Assembly (NCBI GenBank): GCA_016715905.1
Contig: JADJXI010000004.1
Location: forward strand, 496,001 to 560,000
Reading direction: 5' to 3'
Origin: Sphingobacteriaceae bacterium
GTDB taxonomy: Bacteria > Bacteroidota > Bacteroidia > B-17B0 > Aurantibacillaceae
Length of the DNA: 64,000 nt
Part shown: piece by piece, positions 9,078 to 18,063 of the stretch
How the letters are laid out: each line of letters opens with the position of its first letter
Position numbering within the stretch: the first letter of the stretch is position 1
Notes under the pieces: generated by a model
Seen by the model: the letters and a program-made list of their open reading frames with translations, nothing else
Told to the model about the DNA's origin: nothing
Databases searched by the model: none
Program-made: the position numbers and the translations under genes

Positions 9078-10091
9078 TTATAATTCGATAAAAGGATAAT
9101 TTTCATCAGCATAAACATCCTTATACAATTCTTCCGGTTCCGGATATGGACTTTCTTCCGCAAATTTTATACTTTCATCAACTATATCTTTTACCTTATT
9201 TTCAATTTCTTCAATCTGTTTATCGGTAATCCATTTATTTGTTTTTAAAGTATCCAAAACTTTTTCAATGGGATCTTGTTTCTGAAATTCTTTAACCTCG
9301 TCTTTTGTCCGGTACGTTTGAGCATCGCTCATACTGTGACCTTTGTAACGATAAGTTTTCATCTCTAAAAAAGTAGGGCCGTCACCTCTACGGGCTCTAG
9401 CCACCGCTTCTTCAATAGCATCATGAACGGCTTCTACCGTTAAACCATCAACCGGTTTACTAGGCATGTCGTATGCTAAACCCAACTTCCATAAATCATG
9501 TACATTACTGGTTCTTTCTACTGAAGTTCCCATGGCATACATGTTATTTTCAACAATAAATACTACAGGTAATTTCCAGGTCATGGCCATGTTAAATGCT
9601 TCGTGAAGTGCACCTTGGCGAACAGCTCCATCACCCATGCTACAGATACAAACATTGTTAGTACCTAAATATTTTTCTGCAAATGCAATACCAGCACCTA
9701 AAGGAATTTGTCCACCAACTATTCCATGTCCGCCAACAAAATTATGTTCTTTGCTGAAAATATGCATACTTCCACCTTTTCCTTTACTGCATCCCGTAAT
9801 TTTAGCATACATTTCAGCCATTACATACTTGGGATGTAATCCTAAGCCAATAGGATGTGCATGATCTCTATAGGCAGTAATATGTTTATCTTCTTTTTTG
9901 GTAGCACTAACAGTTCCGGCAACAATAGCTTCTTGTCCAATATATAAGTGGCAAAAACCTTTAATTTTTTGTTGAACATAAACTTGTCCAGTTTTTTCTT
10001 CAAATTTTCTCATCAAAAGCATCGACTCATACCATTTAAGGTATTGCTCTTTGGTGAATTTTAGTTTTTTATCGGTTAAGGTTTTGCCCAT
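9078..10091 (-). CDS. pdhA: Pyruvate dehydrogenase E1 component, alpha subunit
   Basis: 337 residues from the ATG at 10091 (MGKTLTDKKLKFT). An in-frame extension to 10148 adds 19 hydrophobic residues not seen in the family, so I reject it. Thiamine pyrophosphate motif: GDGAVRQGALHEAF running to VENN. GHGIVGGQIPLGAG and RYKGHSMSDAQTYR (the phosphorylation-loop region of E1 alpha) are also present. It decarboxylates pyruvate together with the beta subunit, which is not encoded here. It is followed by E2 on the same strand. A branched-chain E1 alpha is less likely given the E2 partner and length. Confidence 0.94.
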   Translation of the reverse strand: MGKTLTDKKLKFTKEQYLKWYESMLLMRKFEEKTGQVYVQQKIKGFCHLYIGQEAIVAGTVSATKKEDKHITAYRDHAHPIGLGLHPKYVMAEMYAKITGCSKGKGGSMHIFSKEHNFVGGHGIVGGQIPLGAGIAFAEKYLGTNNVCICSMGDGAVRQGALHEAFNMAMTWKLPVVFIVENNMYAMGTSVERTSNVHDLWKLGLAYDMPSKPVDGLTVEAVHDAIEEAVARARRGDGPTFLEMKTYRYKGHSMSDAQTYRTKDEVKEFQKQDPIEKVLDTLKTNKWITDKQIEEIENKVKDIVDESIKFAEESPYPEPEELYKDVYADENYPFIEL

Positions 10092-10202
10092 ACGAATTAT
10101 TAATGTTACAAAAATAACAGAAAATTGATAAAAACTAAGACCTGTCATTATATAAAATGCCTTTAAAAATGACTTTATTTGTAAAATCTATTGATTTTTA
10201 GC

Positions 10203-11252
10203 ATGCGGCTCCATTTCGTCTCCTTTTTACTCGAGTTTAAACATGCTTTTGGCGTTTCGGGTAATAAAAGAACCCACACTCCAACCGTTTTTGTTAGCTT
10301 ACAAATGGGAGAATTTATTGGGTATGGTGAAGCGTGTATGCCTGTTTATTTGGGTGAAACAGTAGAAAATACCTTAGCTTTTTACCAAAGTATACATAGT
10401 GACATTAACTCAATTAAATCTTTAGTTGAACTTGATATCTACTTAAAAACTAAACTGAAGGCTGTATCAGGTTTACAAGCAGCTAAGGCCGCGTTAAGTA
10501 TTGCTTTTTATGATTTGAAAGGGAAAACGGAAGGAAAAAGCTTGCGACAATTATTGAATATTGAAGCCAAAACTTGCATTGTTACCAGTGCAACGATTGG
10601 ATTGGACGATTATAAAAAGTTAGAAATAAAATTAAACGAGGCTAGGGATTTTAAAATTTTGAAAGTGAAAATTGGCGGGGAAAATGATAAAGAATTGATA
10701 ACTTTTATTCGCAGCTTAACCGATAAACCATTATACGTTGATGCTAACCAAGGTTGGAATAACTTGGATAACGCAATAGAAATGACACATTGGTTAAAGG
10801 AAAGAAATGTTTTATTGGTTGAACAACCTTTACCTAAAAATAACCTGGAGCAAATGGCTATACTTAAAGAAAAAAGTGCTTTGCCTATTATAGCCGACGA
10901 AAGTATTCGAAATTTGGAAGATTGCAAAAATCAATATTTTGCTTTTCATGGCATCAATATTAAATTAATGAAATGTGGAGGAATTCAAGAAGCAATTGAC
11001 CTAATTAATTTTGCTAAAACAAAAAACTTAAAAATTATGTTGGGTTGTATGGCAGAGAGTTCATGTGCTACCGCTGCTATGGCACAGTTAGCGTCATTTG
11101 CAGATTATATTGACTTAGACGCACCACATTTAATAAACAATGACCCATTTAATGGTATCACTTATATAAATGGAGAACTGATATTGGAAAACAAAATCGG
11201 AATTGGTGTTTGGCCAAAAAAAAACTCCGATCTTTTTATTAATCGGAGTTAA
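10203..11252 (+). CDS. Dipeptide epimerase (enolase superfamily, L-Ala-D/L-Glu epimerase type)
   Basis: 350 residues from ATG 10203; a TTG at 10191 adds four residues and is less likely. Enolase-superfamily residues are visible: the K-x-K pair in LKVKIGG, metal ligands in YVDANQGW, VEQPLP and IADES, the opposite lysine in NIKLMKCGG, and a DLDAPHL end characteristic of the dipeptide epimerase branch. Likely role: epimerising dipeptides such as L-Ala-D-Glu from murein turnover. It stands alone, divergent from pdhA (about 110 bp) and convergent with ftsH. Its last codons contain the terminator hairpin of the ftsH operon on the opposite strand. Other muconate-cycloisomerase-like enzymes are possible alternatives. 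Confidence 0.85.
   Translation: MRLHFVSFLLEFKHAFGVSGNKRTHTPTVFVSLQMGEFIGYGEACMPVYLGETVENTLAFYQSIHSDINSIKSLVELDIYLKTKLKAVSGLQAAKAALSIAFYDLKGKTEGKSLRQLLNIEAKTCIVTSATIGLDDYKKLEIKLNEARDFKILKVKIGGENDKELITFIRSLTDKPLYVDANQGWNNLDNAIEMTHWLKERNVLLVEQPLPKNNLEQMAILKEKSALPIIADESIRNLEDCKNQYFAFHGINIKLMKCGGIQEAIDLINFAKTKNLKIMLGCMAESSCATAAMAQLASFADYIDLDAPHLINNDPFNGITYINGELILENKIGIGVWPKKNSDLFINRS
11216..11250 (-). terminator. Rho-independent terminator of rsfS-ftsH, inside the epimerase CDS
   Basis: On the minus strand a perfect 9-bp stem (AACTCCGAT / ATCGGAGTT, plus coordinates 223-231 and 242-250 of the 11 kb line) with a 10-nt loop is followed by a run of nine T. It lies 6 bp beyond the ftsH stop. The same bases encode the last residues of the convergent epimerase, so one sequence does both jobs. 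On the plus strand the hairpin is followed only by AAATTTATT, a weaker signal. Confidence 0.85.
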
Positions 11253-11257
11253 ATTTA

Positions 11258-13372
11258 TTACTCTAAAGTTGGTGGAGTAGGGTTATCCTCCGGTTTTATT
11301 TCTTCCTTTTTAAAATTTTCTTCGGGTTTTTCGAACGGACGTTTACCAAATATATCCTCTAAATCTTCTTTAAAAATAACTTCTTTTTCCAATAATTTTT
11401 CAGCAAGTAAAGTTAATTTATCTTTGTTCACCGTTAAAATTTGTTTGGTTCGGGCATAAGCAATATCAACCATCTTTTTCACCTCTTCATCAATAGATTT
11501 TGCAGTATTCTCACTGTATGGTTTACCAAATGAATATTCACTTTGTCCGGAACTGTCGTAATAACTGATGTTTCCAATTTTATCATTTAAGCCATAATAA
11601 ACAATGGAAGCGTAGGCTTGCTTGGTGATTTTTTCCAAATCACTTAAAGCACCTGTACTAACTTGACCAAAGGCAATTTCTTCAGCTACTCTTCCTCCAA
11701 GTGCGGCACACATTTCATCCATGATTTGTGCAGCTGTGGTTATTTGTCTTTCTTCGGGCAAATACCAGGCTGCTCCTAATGAACGACCGCGCGGTACAAT
11801 AGTCACTTTAACAAGTGGGCTTGCGTGCTCCAACATCCAACTTACTGTTGCATGTCCGGCTTCATGGAAAGCAATTACTCGTTTTTCATTCTTAGTTATG
11901 ATTTTATTTTTCTTTTCTAATCCGGCAATAATTCTATCCACAGCATCTAAAAAATCTTGTTTGGTAACCGTTTTTTTGTTAGATCGGGCTGCTATTAAAG
12001 CAGCTTCATTACAAATATTGGCAATATCAGCTCCACTGAAACCGGGTGTTTGTCGGGCTAAAAATTCAATATTAACGGTATCATCAATTTTAATTTTTTT
12101 CAAATGAACCTGGAAAATTTCTTTACGCTCATTTAAATCCGGCATATCTACATAAATCTGTCGATCAAATCTTCCGGCTCTTAATAAAGCTCTATCTAAA
12201 ATATCGGCTCGATTGGTTGCCGCTAAAATAATTACACCACTATTGGTGCCAAAACCATCCATTTCAGTTAAGAGTTGGTTTAAAGTATTCTCACGTTCAT
12301 CATTTGAACCTGCGGATATACTTTTACCCCTTGCTCTACCGATGGCATCAATTTCATCAATAAAAATAATACAAGGTGCTTTTTCCTTAGCCTGACGAAA
12401 TAAATCTCTTACACGACTGGCACCAACACCCACAAACATCTCAACAAAGTCAGATCCACTTAAAGAAAAGAACGGAACTTTTGCTTCTCCGGCTACTGCT
12501 TTTGCTAATAAAGTTTTACCTGTACCCGGAGGTCCTACAAGTAATGCTCCTTTAGGAATCTTAGCACCTAAATCGGTATATTTTTTTGGGTTTTTAAGGA
12601 AATCTACAATTTCCATAATTTCCATTTTGGCCCCATCTAATCCGGCTACATCATTAAATGTGGTGGTAACATGTGTATCCTTATCAAATAATTGTGCTTT
12701 TGATTTTCCAATGTTGAATATTGCACCCGGGCCGCCACTTCCGCTCCCGCCACTCATTCTACGCATCATCACAATCCAAAGCACTACCATAATTAAAATA
12801 GGTAATAACCAAGGTAATTGATCACTCATCCAATTTGTTTCTTCGATGCTATCGGCAAAAACCTGTTTGTTTTTCGGAATTCCGGCTTCATTTTGCACTT
12901 TCTCCATACCCGTTAAAAAATTATCAATAGAAGGGATGGTAACTACATAATGCGGGCCTTTATAATTTCTATTTGGGAAATAAGCCTGACCATTACCTGA
13001 TTTGTTTTTATAACGATCAGAAATAGCTGCTGAATCAGGATCAATTGAAATTCGGGCAAAACTTTTATTCACAATAACAACTGCTCTAACATCGCCTTTC
13101 GCAAGCATATTTTGATAAAATTCACCTTGCGTTGTTGGAATTAATTTAGAATTGAAATTGTTTCCGTAAAAAACTATAAATAGTAAAACGGCGATAACGA
13201 TACCATAAATCCAATAAAAATTATTTCCACTGTTTCCTTTATTACCACCCCCAAAAGGACTATTCTGTTTCCCGAATTTCTCCTTCATTCTTTCGAATTG
13301 TTTTTTTCTCTCCTCTTCCTGCGAATTTCCTTTTTGATCGTTTGAAGGTTCTTTATATTTATCTTCACTCAT
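11258..13372 (-). CDS. ftsH: ATP-dependent zinc metalloprotease FtsH
   Basis: 704 residues. Membrane segments at about 52-70 and 186-203 flank a periplasmic domain. AAA+ ATPase: Walker A GPPGTGKT at 280-287, Walker B CIIFIDEIDAIG near 334-345, and second region of homology AATNRADILDRALLRAGRFDR near 384-404. Zinc site HEAGH at His503/Glu504/His507 with the distal SDLEKIT acidic ligand. It degrades misfolded membrane proteins and short-lived regulators at the inner membrane. A polar N-terminal extension of about 50 residues and a charged tail are normal for Bacteroidota. It is 20 bp downstream of rsfS, so probably the same transcript, ending at the hairpin at 11216-11250. Confidence 0.97.
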   Translation of the reverse strand: MSEDKYKEPSNDQKGNSQEEERKKQFERMKEKFGKQNSPFGGGNKGNSGNNFYWIYGIVIAVLLFIVFYGNNFNSKLIPTTQGEFYQNMLAKGDVRAVVIVNKSFARISIDPDSAAISDRYKNKSGNGQAYFPNRNYKGPHYVVTIPSIDNFLTGMEKVQNEAGIPKNKQVFADSIEETNWMSDQLPWLLPILIMVVLWIVMMRRMSGGSGSGGPGAIFNIGKSKAQLFDKDTHVTTTFNDVAGLDGAKMEIMEIVDFLKNPKKYTDLGAKIPKGALLVGPPGTGKTLLAKAVAGEAKVPFFSLSGSDFVEMFVGVGASRVRDLFRQAKEKAPCIIFIDEIDAIGRARGKSISAGSNDERENTLNQLLTEMDGFGTNSGVIILAATNRADILDRALLRAGRFDRQIYVDMPDLNERKEIFQVHLKKIKIDDTVNIEFLARQTPGFSGADIANICNEAALIAARSNKKTVTKQDFLDAVDRIIAGLEKKNKIITKNEKRVIAFHEAGHATVSWMLEHASPLVKVTIVPRGRSLGAAWYLPEERQITTAAQIMDEMCAALGGRVAEEIAFGQVSTGALSDLEKITKQAYASIVYYGLNDKIGNISYYDSSGQSEYSFGKPYSENTAKSIDEEVKKMVDIAYARTKQILTVNKDKLTLLAEKLLEKEVIFKEDLEDIFGKRPFEKPEENFKKEEIKPEDNPTPPTLE

Positions 13373-13392
13373 AATTGAATCTACTCTTAATT

Positions 13393-13980
13393 TTAATTAA
13401 TTAGTTCCATTTCTGCATCGCCCCACAAAGCTTCCAAGTTGTAATGTTCACGTGCTTCGCGCAGAAATACATGTACAACAATATTGACATAATCGATTAA
13501 TATCCATTCACTGTTTCCTTGGCCTTCGCTGTGGTAAGCTCTTTCACCGGTAAGTTTTTCTACAATTTCTTCTACACTATCGGCAATCGATTCAACATGT
13601 ATTTTACTATCGGCGTCGCATATCACAAAAAAGTCACTTACCCGACTTTCAATTTTTGATAAATTAAGTACGGCTATGTTCTTAGCCTTCTTCTCTTTCA
13701 TTCCCTCAATAATGGCACTGAGTAAGCCTTGCGACTGCGCATTGGTTAAAGTACGTTTTGGTCTTTTCGTTGCAGTTTTTGTCTTTTTCTTTTCAGAATT
13801 AGCAATAAGATTTGCAGCTCTTATCTCTCGTTCTTTCTCTGTTATTACCTTTTTAACCGTTGCTTTCTTTTTAACCGAAGATTTTTTGACTGCACTTTTT
13901 TTTGCTTTTGCTTTGGGCGCCGCCTTAGTGATTTTTGTCTTTTTTAAAGAAGCCGATTTTTTTATTGCTTTTTTGGCCAT
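13393..13980 (-). CDS. rsfS: Ribosomal silencing factor RsfS with long lysine-rich N-terminal extension
   Basis: 195 residues. The core from about residue 80 (LLSAIIEGMKEKKAKNI, then FFVICDADSKIHVESI, and HVFLREAREHYNLEALWGDA) is the RsfS/DUF143 family, which binds ribosomal protein L14 and blocks subunit joining when nutrients are low. The family is usually about 105-135 residues. Here residues 1-75 are extra and strongly basic (AKKAIKKSASLKKTK, AKAKKSAVKKSSVKKK), resembling histone H1 tails. An internal start would be needed to remove this; the ATG at 13980 is preceded by a plausible -7 box at 14033-14040, so I keep the long form. First gene of the rsfS-ftsH unit. Confidence 0.9.
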   Translation of the reverse strand: MAKKAIKKSASLKKTKITKAAPKAKAKKSAVKKSSVKKKATVKKVITEKEREIRAANLIANSEKKKTKTATKRPKRTLTNAQSQGLLSAIIEGMKEKKAKNIAVLNLSKIESRVSDFFVICDADSKIHVESIADSVEEIVEKLTGERAYHSEGQGNSEWILIDYVNIVVHVFLREAREHYNLEALWGDAEMELIN

Positions 13981-14032
13981 ATTTGTTTTTAATGCGCTCT
14001 TTTAGTTAAATTTAGTACGTAAAAGTAAACAA

Positions 14033-14040
14033 CAAATTTA
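14033..14040 (-). promoter_or_regulatory. Candidate -7 box upstream of rsfS
   Basis: On the minus strand the bases read TAAATTTG, a full match to the Bacteroidota -7 consensus TAnnTTTG, 52 nt before the rsfS ATG in the short divergent gap with the biotin ligase gene. No TTG element stands 17-23 nt upstream, so this is a half-match only. Confidence 0.4.
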
Positions 14041-14055
14041 ACCTTTTTGTCAAAT

Positions 14056-14811
14056 ATGGATACTTTATTTGTTGGAAGAAATGTCATTTATTTACCTAAG
14101 GTAGAGAGTACCAATTCTTATGCCATTAACCTGTTAAAGAACGTTAAGGTATCAGAGGGAACTGTGATTCACACAAACCATCAAACAAATGGAAAGGGAC
14201 AAAGAGGGAATGCTTGGCACAGTGAAAAAGATAGCAATTTAATTCTTTCGGTAATCTTTAAACCAAGCTTTTTAAGTATTCAAAATCAATATTATTTATA
14301 TCAATTTGTAGCCTTGGCTTTGCATGACTTTATGTCGCAAATTGTAGTTAATCGTCAAATTGACATTAAAATCAAGTGGCCGAATGATATTTACATCAAT
14401 TCCAAAAAAATTGCCGGAATATTGATTGAAAATATTGTGGCGAATAAACGTATTGAACAAAGTGTAATTGGGATAGGAATTAATGTTAATCAAACACAAT
14501 TTGATGAACGTTTAAATGCAACTTCACTTTCCAATCTTTGCAATCAATCTTTTGATTTAAAAGTATTAATGCCACTTTTGTTCGCCCAAATAGAAAAATA
14601 CTATTTATTGTTGCGCAATGGAAAACAGCAAGTTATTAACGGAAAATATCATCATGCACTTTATAAAATAAATGAGTTCTCCAACTTCGAAATAAATGGT
14701 TTGCTGAAAAACTATAAAATAACAGGGGTAAGTGAAAGCGGCTTATTGAATTTGACAGATGAAAACGGAGAAATGAAAAGCTTTGATGTGAAAGAAATTA
14801 AATGGCATTAA
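14056..14811 (+). CDS. birA: Biotin--[acetyl-CoA-carboxylase] ligase
   Basis: 251 residues from ATG 14056 (a TTG at 14047 adds three residues). The biotinyl-AMP binding motif GKGQRGNAWHSEKDSNL and the later KIKWPNDIYINSKKIAGILIEN are both present and typical. There is no N-terminal helix-turn-helix, so this is the short, non-repressor form that attaches biotin to carboxyl-carrier protein. It is divergent from rsfS and its stop overlaps that of the convergent SDR gene at a TTAA palindrome. Confidence 0.94.
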   Translation: MDTLFVGRNVIYLPKVESTNSYAINLLKNVKVSEGTVIHTNHQTNGKGQRGNAWHSEKDSNLILSVIFKPSFLSIQNQYYLYQFVALALHDFMSQIVVNRQIDIKIKWPNDIYINSKKIAGILIENIVANKRIEQSVIGIGINVNQTQFDERLNATSLSNLCNQSFDLKVLMPLLFAQIEKYYLLLRNGKQQVINGKYHHALYKINEFSNFEINGLLKNYKITGVSESGLLNLTDENGEMKSFDVKEIKWH

Positions 14812-15707
14812 TTATTTAGCAACTGATTAATTGCGGCATACAAAGATTCGTATTTAAACTTGAAACCATAATTCTTAATTTTCCGGTTATCTATTTTCGG
14901 CCCTTGTAAAAGTAAGTTTGACTTTTCGCCAAGTAAAATTTTAATCAAAAATTTAGGTACGTTAATTTTAACCTGTAAACCGCCTTTTCCAGCCAACAAA
15001 TTATTAGTTAATTCAGCATAAGTAACATTTTCCGCTGTGGCATTAAATATAGAATTGGTTTTATCATTCAATAAAAACAAAAACATTTCGCATAAATCAT
15101 CTACATGAATCCATGATAAGGACTGACCATTTTCAAAATAAATTCCAAGCCCAAATTTTCCGGATTTTTGGAGTTGAGGAAAAATTCCCCCATTCTTATC
15201 TAAAACAACTCCGACCCTAAGAATACTTGTTGGAATACCTGCAGCCATATATTTCTGATACACCTTTTCCCATTTTAAGCAAGTTTGAGCTAAAAAATCA
15301 TCACCAACCGGAGCTTCTTCATTCAATACTAATTTACTGTTATTTATTCCATATATTCCTACTGCCGAAATTCCAATAAATTTCTCAACTTTTATGCCCG
15401 ACTTTACTATTTCATCCAGAAGTAATTCCGCTGCATTTATTCGGGATTCAAGAATTTCTGATTTAAATGAACGGGTCCATCTTTTAGCAGCAATTGAAGT
15501 GCCCGCAAGGTTTATTACATGAGTTATATCGCTTAAACTATCGGTATCTATAAAACTTTTTTTGGGGTCCCATTTAAAAATATCAATACCCTTCCATTTA
15601 CCGGGTGTTCTGCTTAACCACACCACCTGATGCCCATTTATTAAAAGTTTAGCACTTAGGGCTCTTCCTATTAGTCCACTTCCGCCTGTAATTAATATCT
15701 TTGCCAT
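14808..15707 (-). CDS. TIGR01777-family SDR epimerase (YfcH/SulA-like)
   Basis: 299 residues. The Rossmann motif ITGGSGLIGRAL starts at residue 5, followed by HVINLAGTSIAAKRW and ISAVGIYG, which place it in the NAD-dependent epimerase/dehydratase family of the TIGR01777 type. The C-terminal DUF1731-like part (LLGEKSNLLLQGPKI) is also present. The substrate of this family is not well established; older names link it to cell-division inhibition. It begins 19 bp from the divergent ferredoxin-like gene, so their promoters must overlap or lie within coding sequence. Confidence 0.88.
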   Translation of the reverse strand: MAKILITGGSGLIGRALSAKLLINGHQVVWLSRTPGKWKGIDIFKWDPKKSFIDTDSLSDITHVINLAGTSIAAKRWTRSFKSEILESRINAAELLLDEIVKSGIKVEKFIGISAVGIYGINNSKLVLNEEAPVGDDFLAQTCLKWEKVYQKYMAAGIPTSILRVGVVLDKNGGIFPQLQKSGKFGLGIYFENGQSLSWIHVDDLCEMFLFLLNDKTNSIFNATAENVTYAELTNNLLAGKGGLQVKINVPKFLIKILLGEKSNLLLQGPKIDNRKIKNYGFKFKYESLYAAINQLLNN

Positions 15708-15726
15708 TACACAAAGCTATAAAAGA

Positions 15727-16038
15727 ATGATATACGATAAACATGTATTTATTTGTACAAACGAAAGAAAAAATAATGAACGTTTAAGCTGTGGCGAAAA
15801 ACACGGACTTGAACTAACAGCTGCATTTAAGAAAAAAATTAAAGATCAGTTATTAAATACCAATATAAGAACCAGCAGGTGCGGATGTTTGGGTATTTGT
15901 GATTTTGGTCCAACTGTGGCCATTTATCCCGAAGGAATTTTTTATGTTGGTGTTACTTTAGCGGATGTAGATGAAATTATTCAGTCACATCTTGTAAACA
16001 ATGTACCTGTTGAGCGATTGCTATTGAAAAAGAAATGA
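15727..16038 (+). CDS. Thioredoxin-like [2Fe-2S] ferredoxin
   Basis: 103 residues. Starts with HVFICTNERK, a further Cys in RLSCGEKHG, then CGCLGICDFGP, a spacing of cysteines (C10, C22 and a later C-x-C-x3-C group) typical of thioredoxin-fold [2Fe-2S] proteins also found in NuoE-like and (2Fe-2S) ferredoxin domain proteins. Likely a small soluble electron carrier or cluster protein; the partner is unknown. It is followed by a hypothetical gene and a GNAT acetyltransferase with 4-bp overlaps, so the three form an operon. Confidence 0.85.
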   Translation: MIYDKHVFICTNERKNNERLSCGEKHGLELTAAFKKKIKDQLLNTNIRTSRCGCLGICDFGPTVAIYPEGIFYVGVTLADVDEIIQSHLVNNVPVERLLLKKK

Positions 16039-16388
16039 GTCTTGATTTAGAAATAAATAAAGCTGTACAGCAAGGGATTAATAAAGATTTACTCTTAACT
16101 AATTTTATTATTCAGTTAAAAAAAGATTTGGCTATGAGCCGAATAGAATTGGAAAATAATTTGAATGAACAAGCAAACCTCAATGATGTTTTTGATGCTG
16201 TAAGAGTACTAATAAATAAACTTAGTTTTTCTCAATTACAAGAGTTGCTGTATAGAATTGATATACCTGAAATATCAACTAAACAAACAAATTTTGAAAT
16301 CGAGCAAATAAAAGGGGAACACCTTACTCAACTAATTTTTAAAAGAATACTTCAAAAAGTGGTATTAAAAATAAAATTCTCCAAATGA
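16035..16388 (+). CDS. Hypothetical protein, predicted helical
   Basis: 117 residues, rich in Leu, Ile, Asn, Gln and Lys, with no cysteines or membrane segments; predicted largely helical. The start overlaps the ferredoxin-like stop by 4 bp and its end overlaps the acetyltransferase start by 4 bp (ATGA), so it is translated as part of that operon. I do not recognise a family or motif. Codon use and composition match the neighbours. Confidence 0.7.
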   Translation: MSLDLEINKAVQQGINKDLLLTNFIIQLKKDLAMSRIELENNLNEQANLNDVFDAVRVLINKLSFSQLQELLYRIDIPEISTKQTNFEIEQIKGEHLTQLIFKRILQKVVLKIKFSK

Positions 16389-16852
16389 AAATAAGAAAAG
16401 GCAATAACAATGATTTACCTCAAGTATTAGAGTTAGTAAAAGAATTAGCCCGTTTTGAAAAAGAGCCAAATGAAGTAGAGGTTACTGTAAATGAAATGGA
16501 AAAGTGGGGACCCGAACAGGAAAATATTTATGATTTTTTTGTATTAGAAACAGATCATCGAATTGTTGGATTAGCGCTCTATTACTTTAAATACTCTACC
16601 TGGAAAGGTAAATGCTTATTTTTAGAAGATATCATTGTCACCGAAAAAGAAAGGGGAAAGGGTTATGGTCAATTATTATTTAATGAAGTAGCAAAAGTTG
16701 CCAAGGAACTCAAGGTAAGAAGAATGGAGTGGCAGGTTTTAGATTGGAATGAACCGGCCATAGTTTTCTATAAAAAATACAACACCAATTTGGATGGAGA
16801 ATGGATAAATTGTAAACTTACCTTTGATCAATTACAAAATTTTACTGCTTAA
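16385..16852 (+). CDS. GNAT family N-acetyltransferase
   Basis: 155 residues. The GNAT acetyl-CoA-binding motif is clear: LEDIIVTEKERGKGYGQLL (R/Q-x-x-G-x-G/A form), followed by the C-terminal VLDWNEPAIVFYKKY. This arrangement resembles diamine (spermidine/spermine) or thialysine N-acetyltransferases, which share the W-N-x-x-A-I-x-F-Y motif, but the substrate cannot be settled from sequence alone. Third gene of the 15727-16852 operon. Its stop overlaps that of the convergent LolC/E-like gene. Confidence 0.88.
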   Translation: MKIRKGNNNDLPQVLELVKELARFEKEPNEVEVTVNEMEKWGPEQENIYDFFVLETDHRIVGLALYYFKYSTWKGKCLFLEDIIVTEKERGKGYGQLLFNEVAKVAKELKVRRMEWQVLDWNEPAIVFYKKYNTNLDGEWINCKLTFDQLQNFTA

Positions 16853-18060
16853 TGAAGTAAATCCTTTTTAGTGAAAATTCGAACGGGGTATAAAGCCGCA
16901 AAAAAACCAATGAGCATTATTAATCCGAAAATCCAAACAAAATCCTGTAGCTGAATTTTAATAGGGTAATAAGGGATTACAAACTCATCGCCAAATTTTA
17001 CCAAATGAAATTCCATTTGGAGCCAGCAAACCAGTAGACCCAATAATAACCCCAGCGCTGTACCTATTCCTGTGATTAAAAAACCTTCGCGCATAAAAAT
17101 ATTCCGAATTAACGACAAGGAAGCGCCCATGCTAAATAGAGTTTTAATATCTTTTTGTTTTTCGATTATTAGCATGGTTAACGCACCAATGATATTAAAA
17201 GTTGCAATAATCATTATGAAGGCCAATATTAAAAAAGTGGCCATTTTTTCTGTTTCTAAAGTCTTAAATAAAATATCATTTAACTCATATCTGTTCTTAA
17301 CTACAAAATTTTCACCCAGCAATTGTTTTAATTTTTCTTGTACATCGGCAACTTTAGCCTGCTCACATTTCAATTCTATAAATGAAATTTTATCCGATAT
17401 TTCAAATAACTTACGTGCAGTTTGCATACCTACAAAAACAAATTGATAATCAAATTCATCATTGAGCGAGAAAATGCCGCTAGGTTCTAAATAAACTTGT
17501 GTGAGATTATCTTCCGGATTTAAACTTTCATTTTTTCCTTTAGTCGGACTAATTAAGCTCAAATCATTATTATATTCACGTAAATTTATTTGTAATTGTG
17601 TAGCAATGCCATTACCCACTAAAACATTATTTTTGGATGTGCTGTTTAAATTATAAATCCCATCAACAATTGCGTTTTTAATATTTGTGACATGAGCAAA
17701 ATTAGAATCTACTCCTTTCACTGTAACTAAAACTTGATTTTCACTTGATTTCAATAACGCTTTGTCATTTATTGTAAATGAAACAAATTGAACGCCATTA
17801 ATCGATTTAATCTTTTCCAACAGGGAAGTTGAAGGCGAAAAGTTTTTTCCCTTATTAACTCCAATTTTTATATCCGGCTCAAAAGCATTGTATAGGTCGG
17901 CTACAGTACCGGTTAATCCATTCATAGCCGAAAGAATAACAACTAAGGATGCAGTTGTAACTGCAATGGCCACAATGCTTATCCAGCTAATTAAATTAAT
18001 CGCATTATTCGATTTCTTGGAAATCAAATATCTTTTAGCTATGTATAATGAGAAATTCAG
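16849..18060 (-). CDS. FtsX-like ABC transporter permease, LolC/LolE type
   Basis: About 404 residues if read from the CTG at 18060; 392 from the TTG at 18027. The segment before the TTG reads NFSLYIAKRYLISKKS, which matches the conserved N-terminus of this family, so I favour a start at or near 18060 even though CTG is rare. Four membrane segments are expected: ISWISIVAIAVTTASLVVIL at the N-terminus and three C-terminal (near LILAFIMIIATFNIIGAL, ITGIGTALGLLLGLLVC and WIFGLIMLIGFFAALY), around a large periplasmic MacB-like domain. The family extracts lipoproteins from the inner membrane with LolD, which is not in the window. The frame continues directly from rbfA after a single TAA and one codon. 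Confidence 0.88.
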   Translation of the reverse strand: MNFSLYIAKRYLISKKSNNAINLISWISIVAIAVTTASLVVILSAMNGLTGTVADLYNAFEPDIKIGVNKGKNFSPSTSLLEKIKSINGVQFVSFTINDKALLKSSENQVLVTVKGVDSNFAHVTNIKNAIVDGIYNLNSTSKNNVLVGNGIATQLQINLREYNNDLSLISPTKGKNESLNPEDNLTQVYLEPSGIFSLNDEFDYQFVFVGMQTARKLFEISDKISFIELKCEQAKVADVQEKLKQLLGENFVVKNRYELNDILFKTLETEKMATFLILAFIMIIATFNIIGALTMLIIEKQKDIKTLFSMGASLSLIRNIFMREGFLITGIGTALGLLLGLLVCWLQMEFHLVKFGDEFVIPYYPIKIQLQDFVWIFGLIMLIGFFAALYPVRIFTKKDLLH

Positions 18061-18063
18061 ACC

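Noticed and set aside
10092..10148. N-terminal extension of pdhA
   Set aside because: 19 hydrophobic residues absent from the family; the ATG at 10091 gives the normal start.
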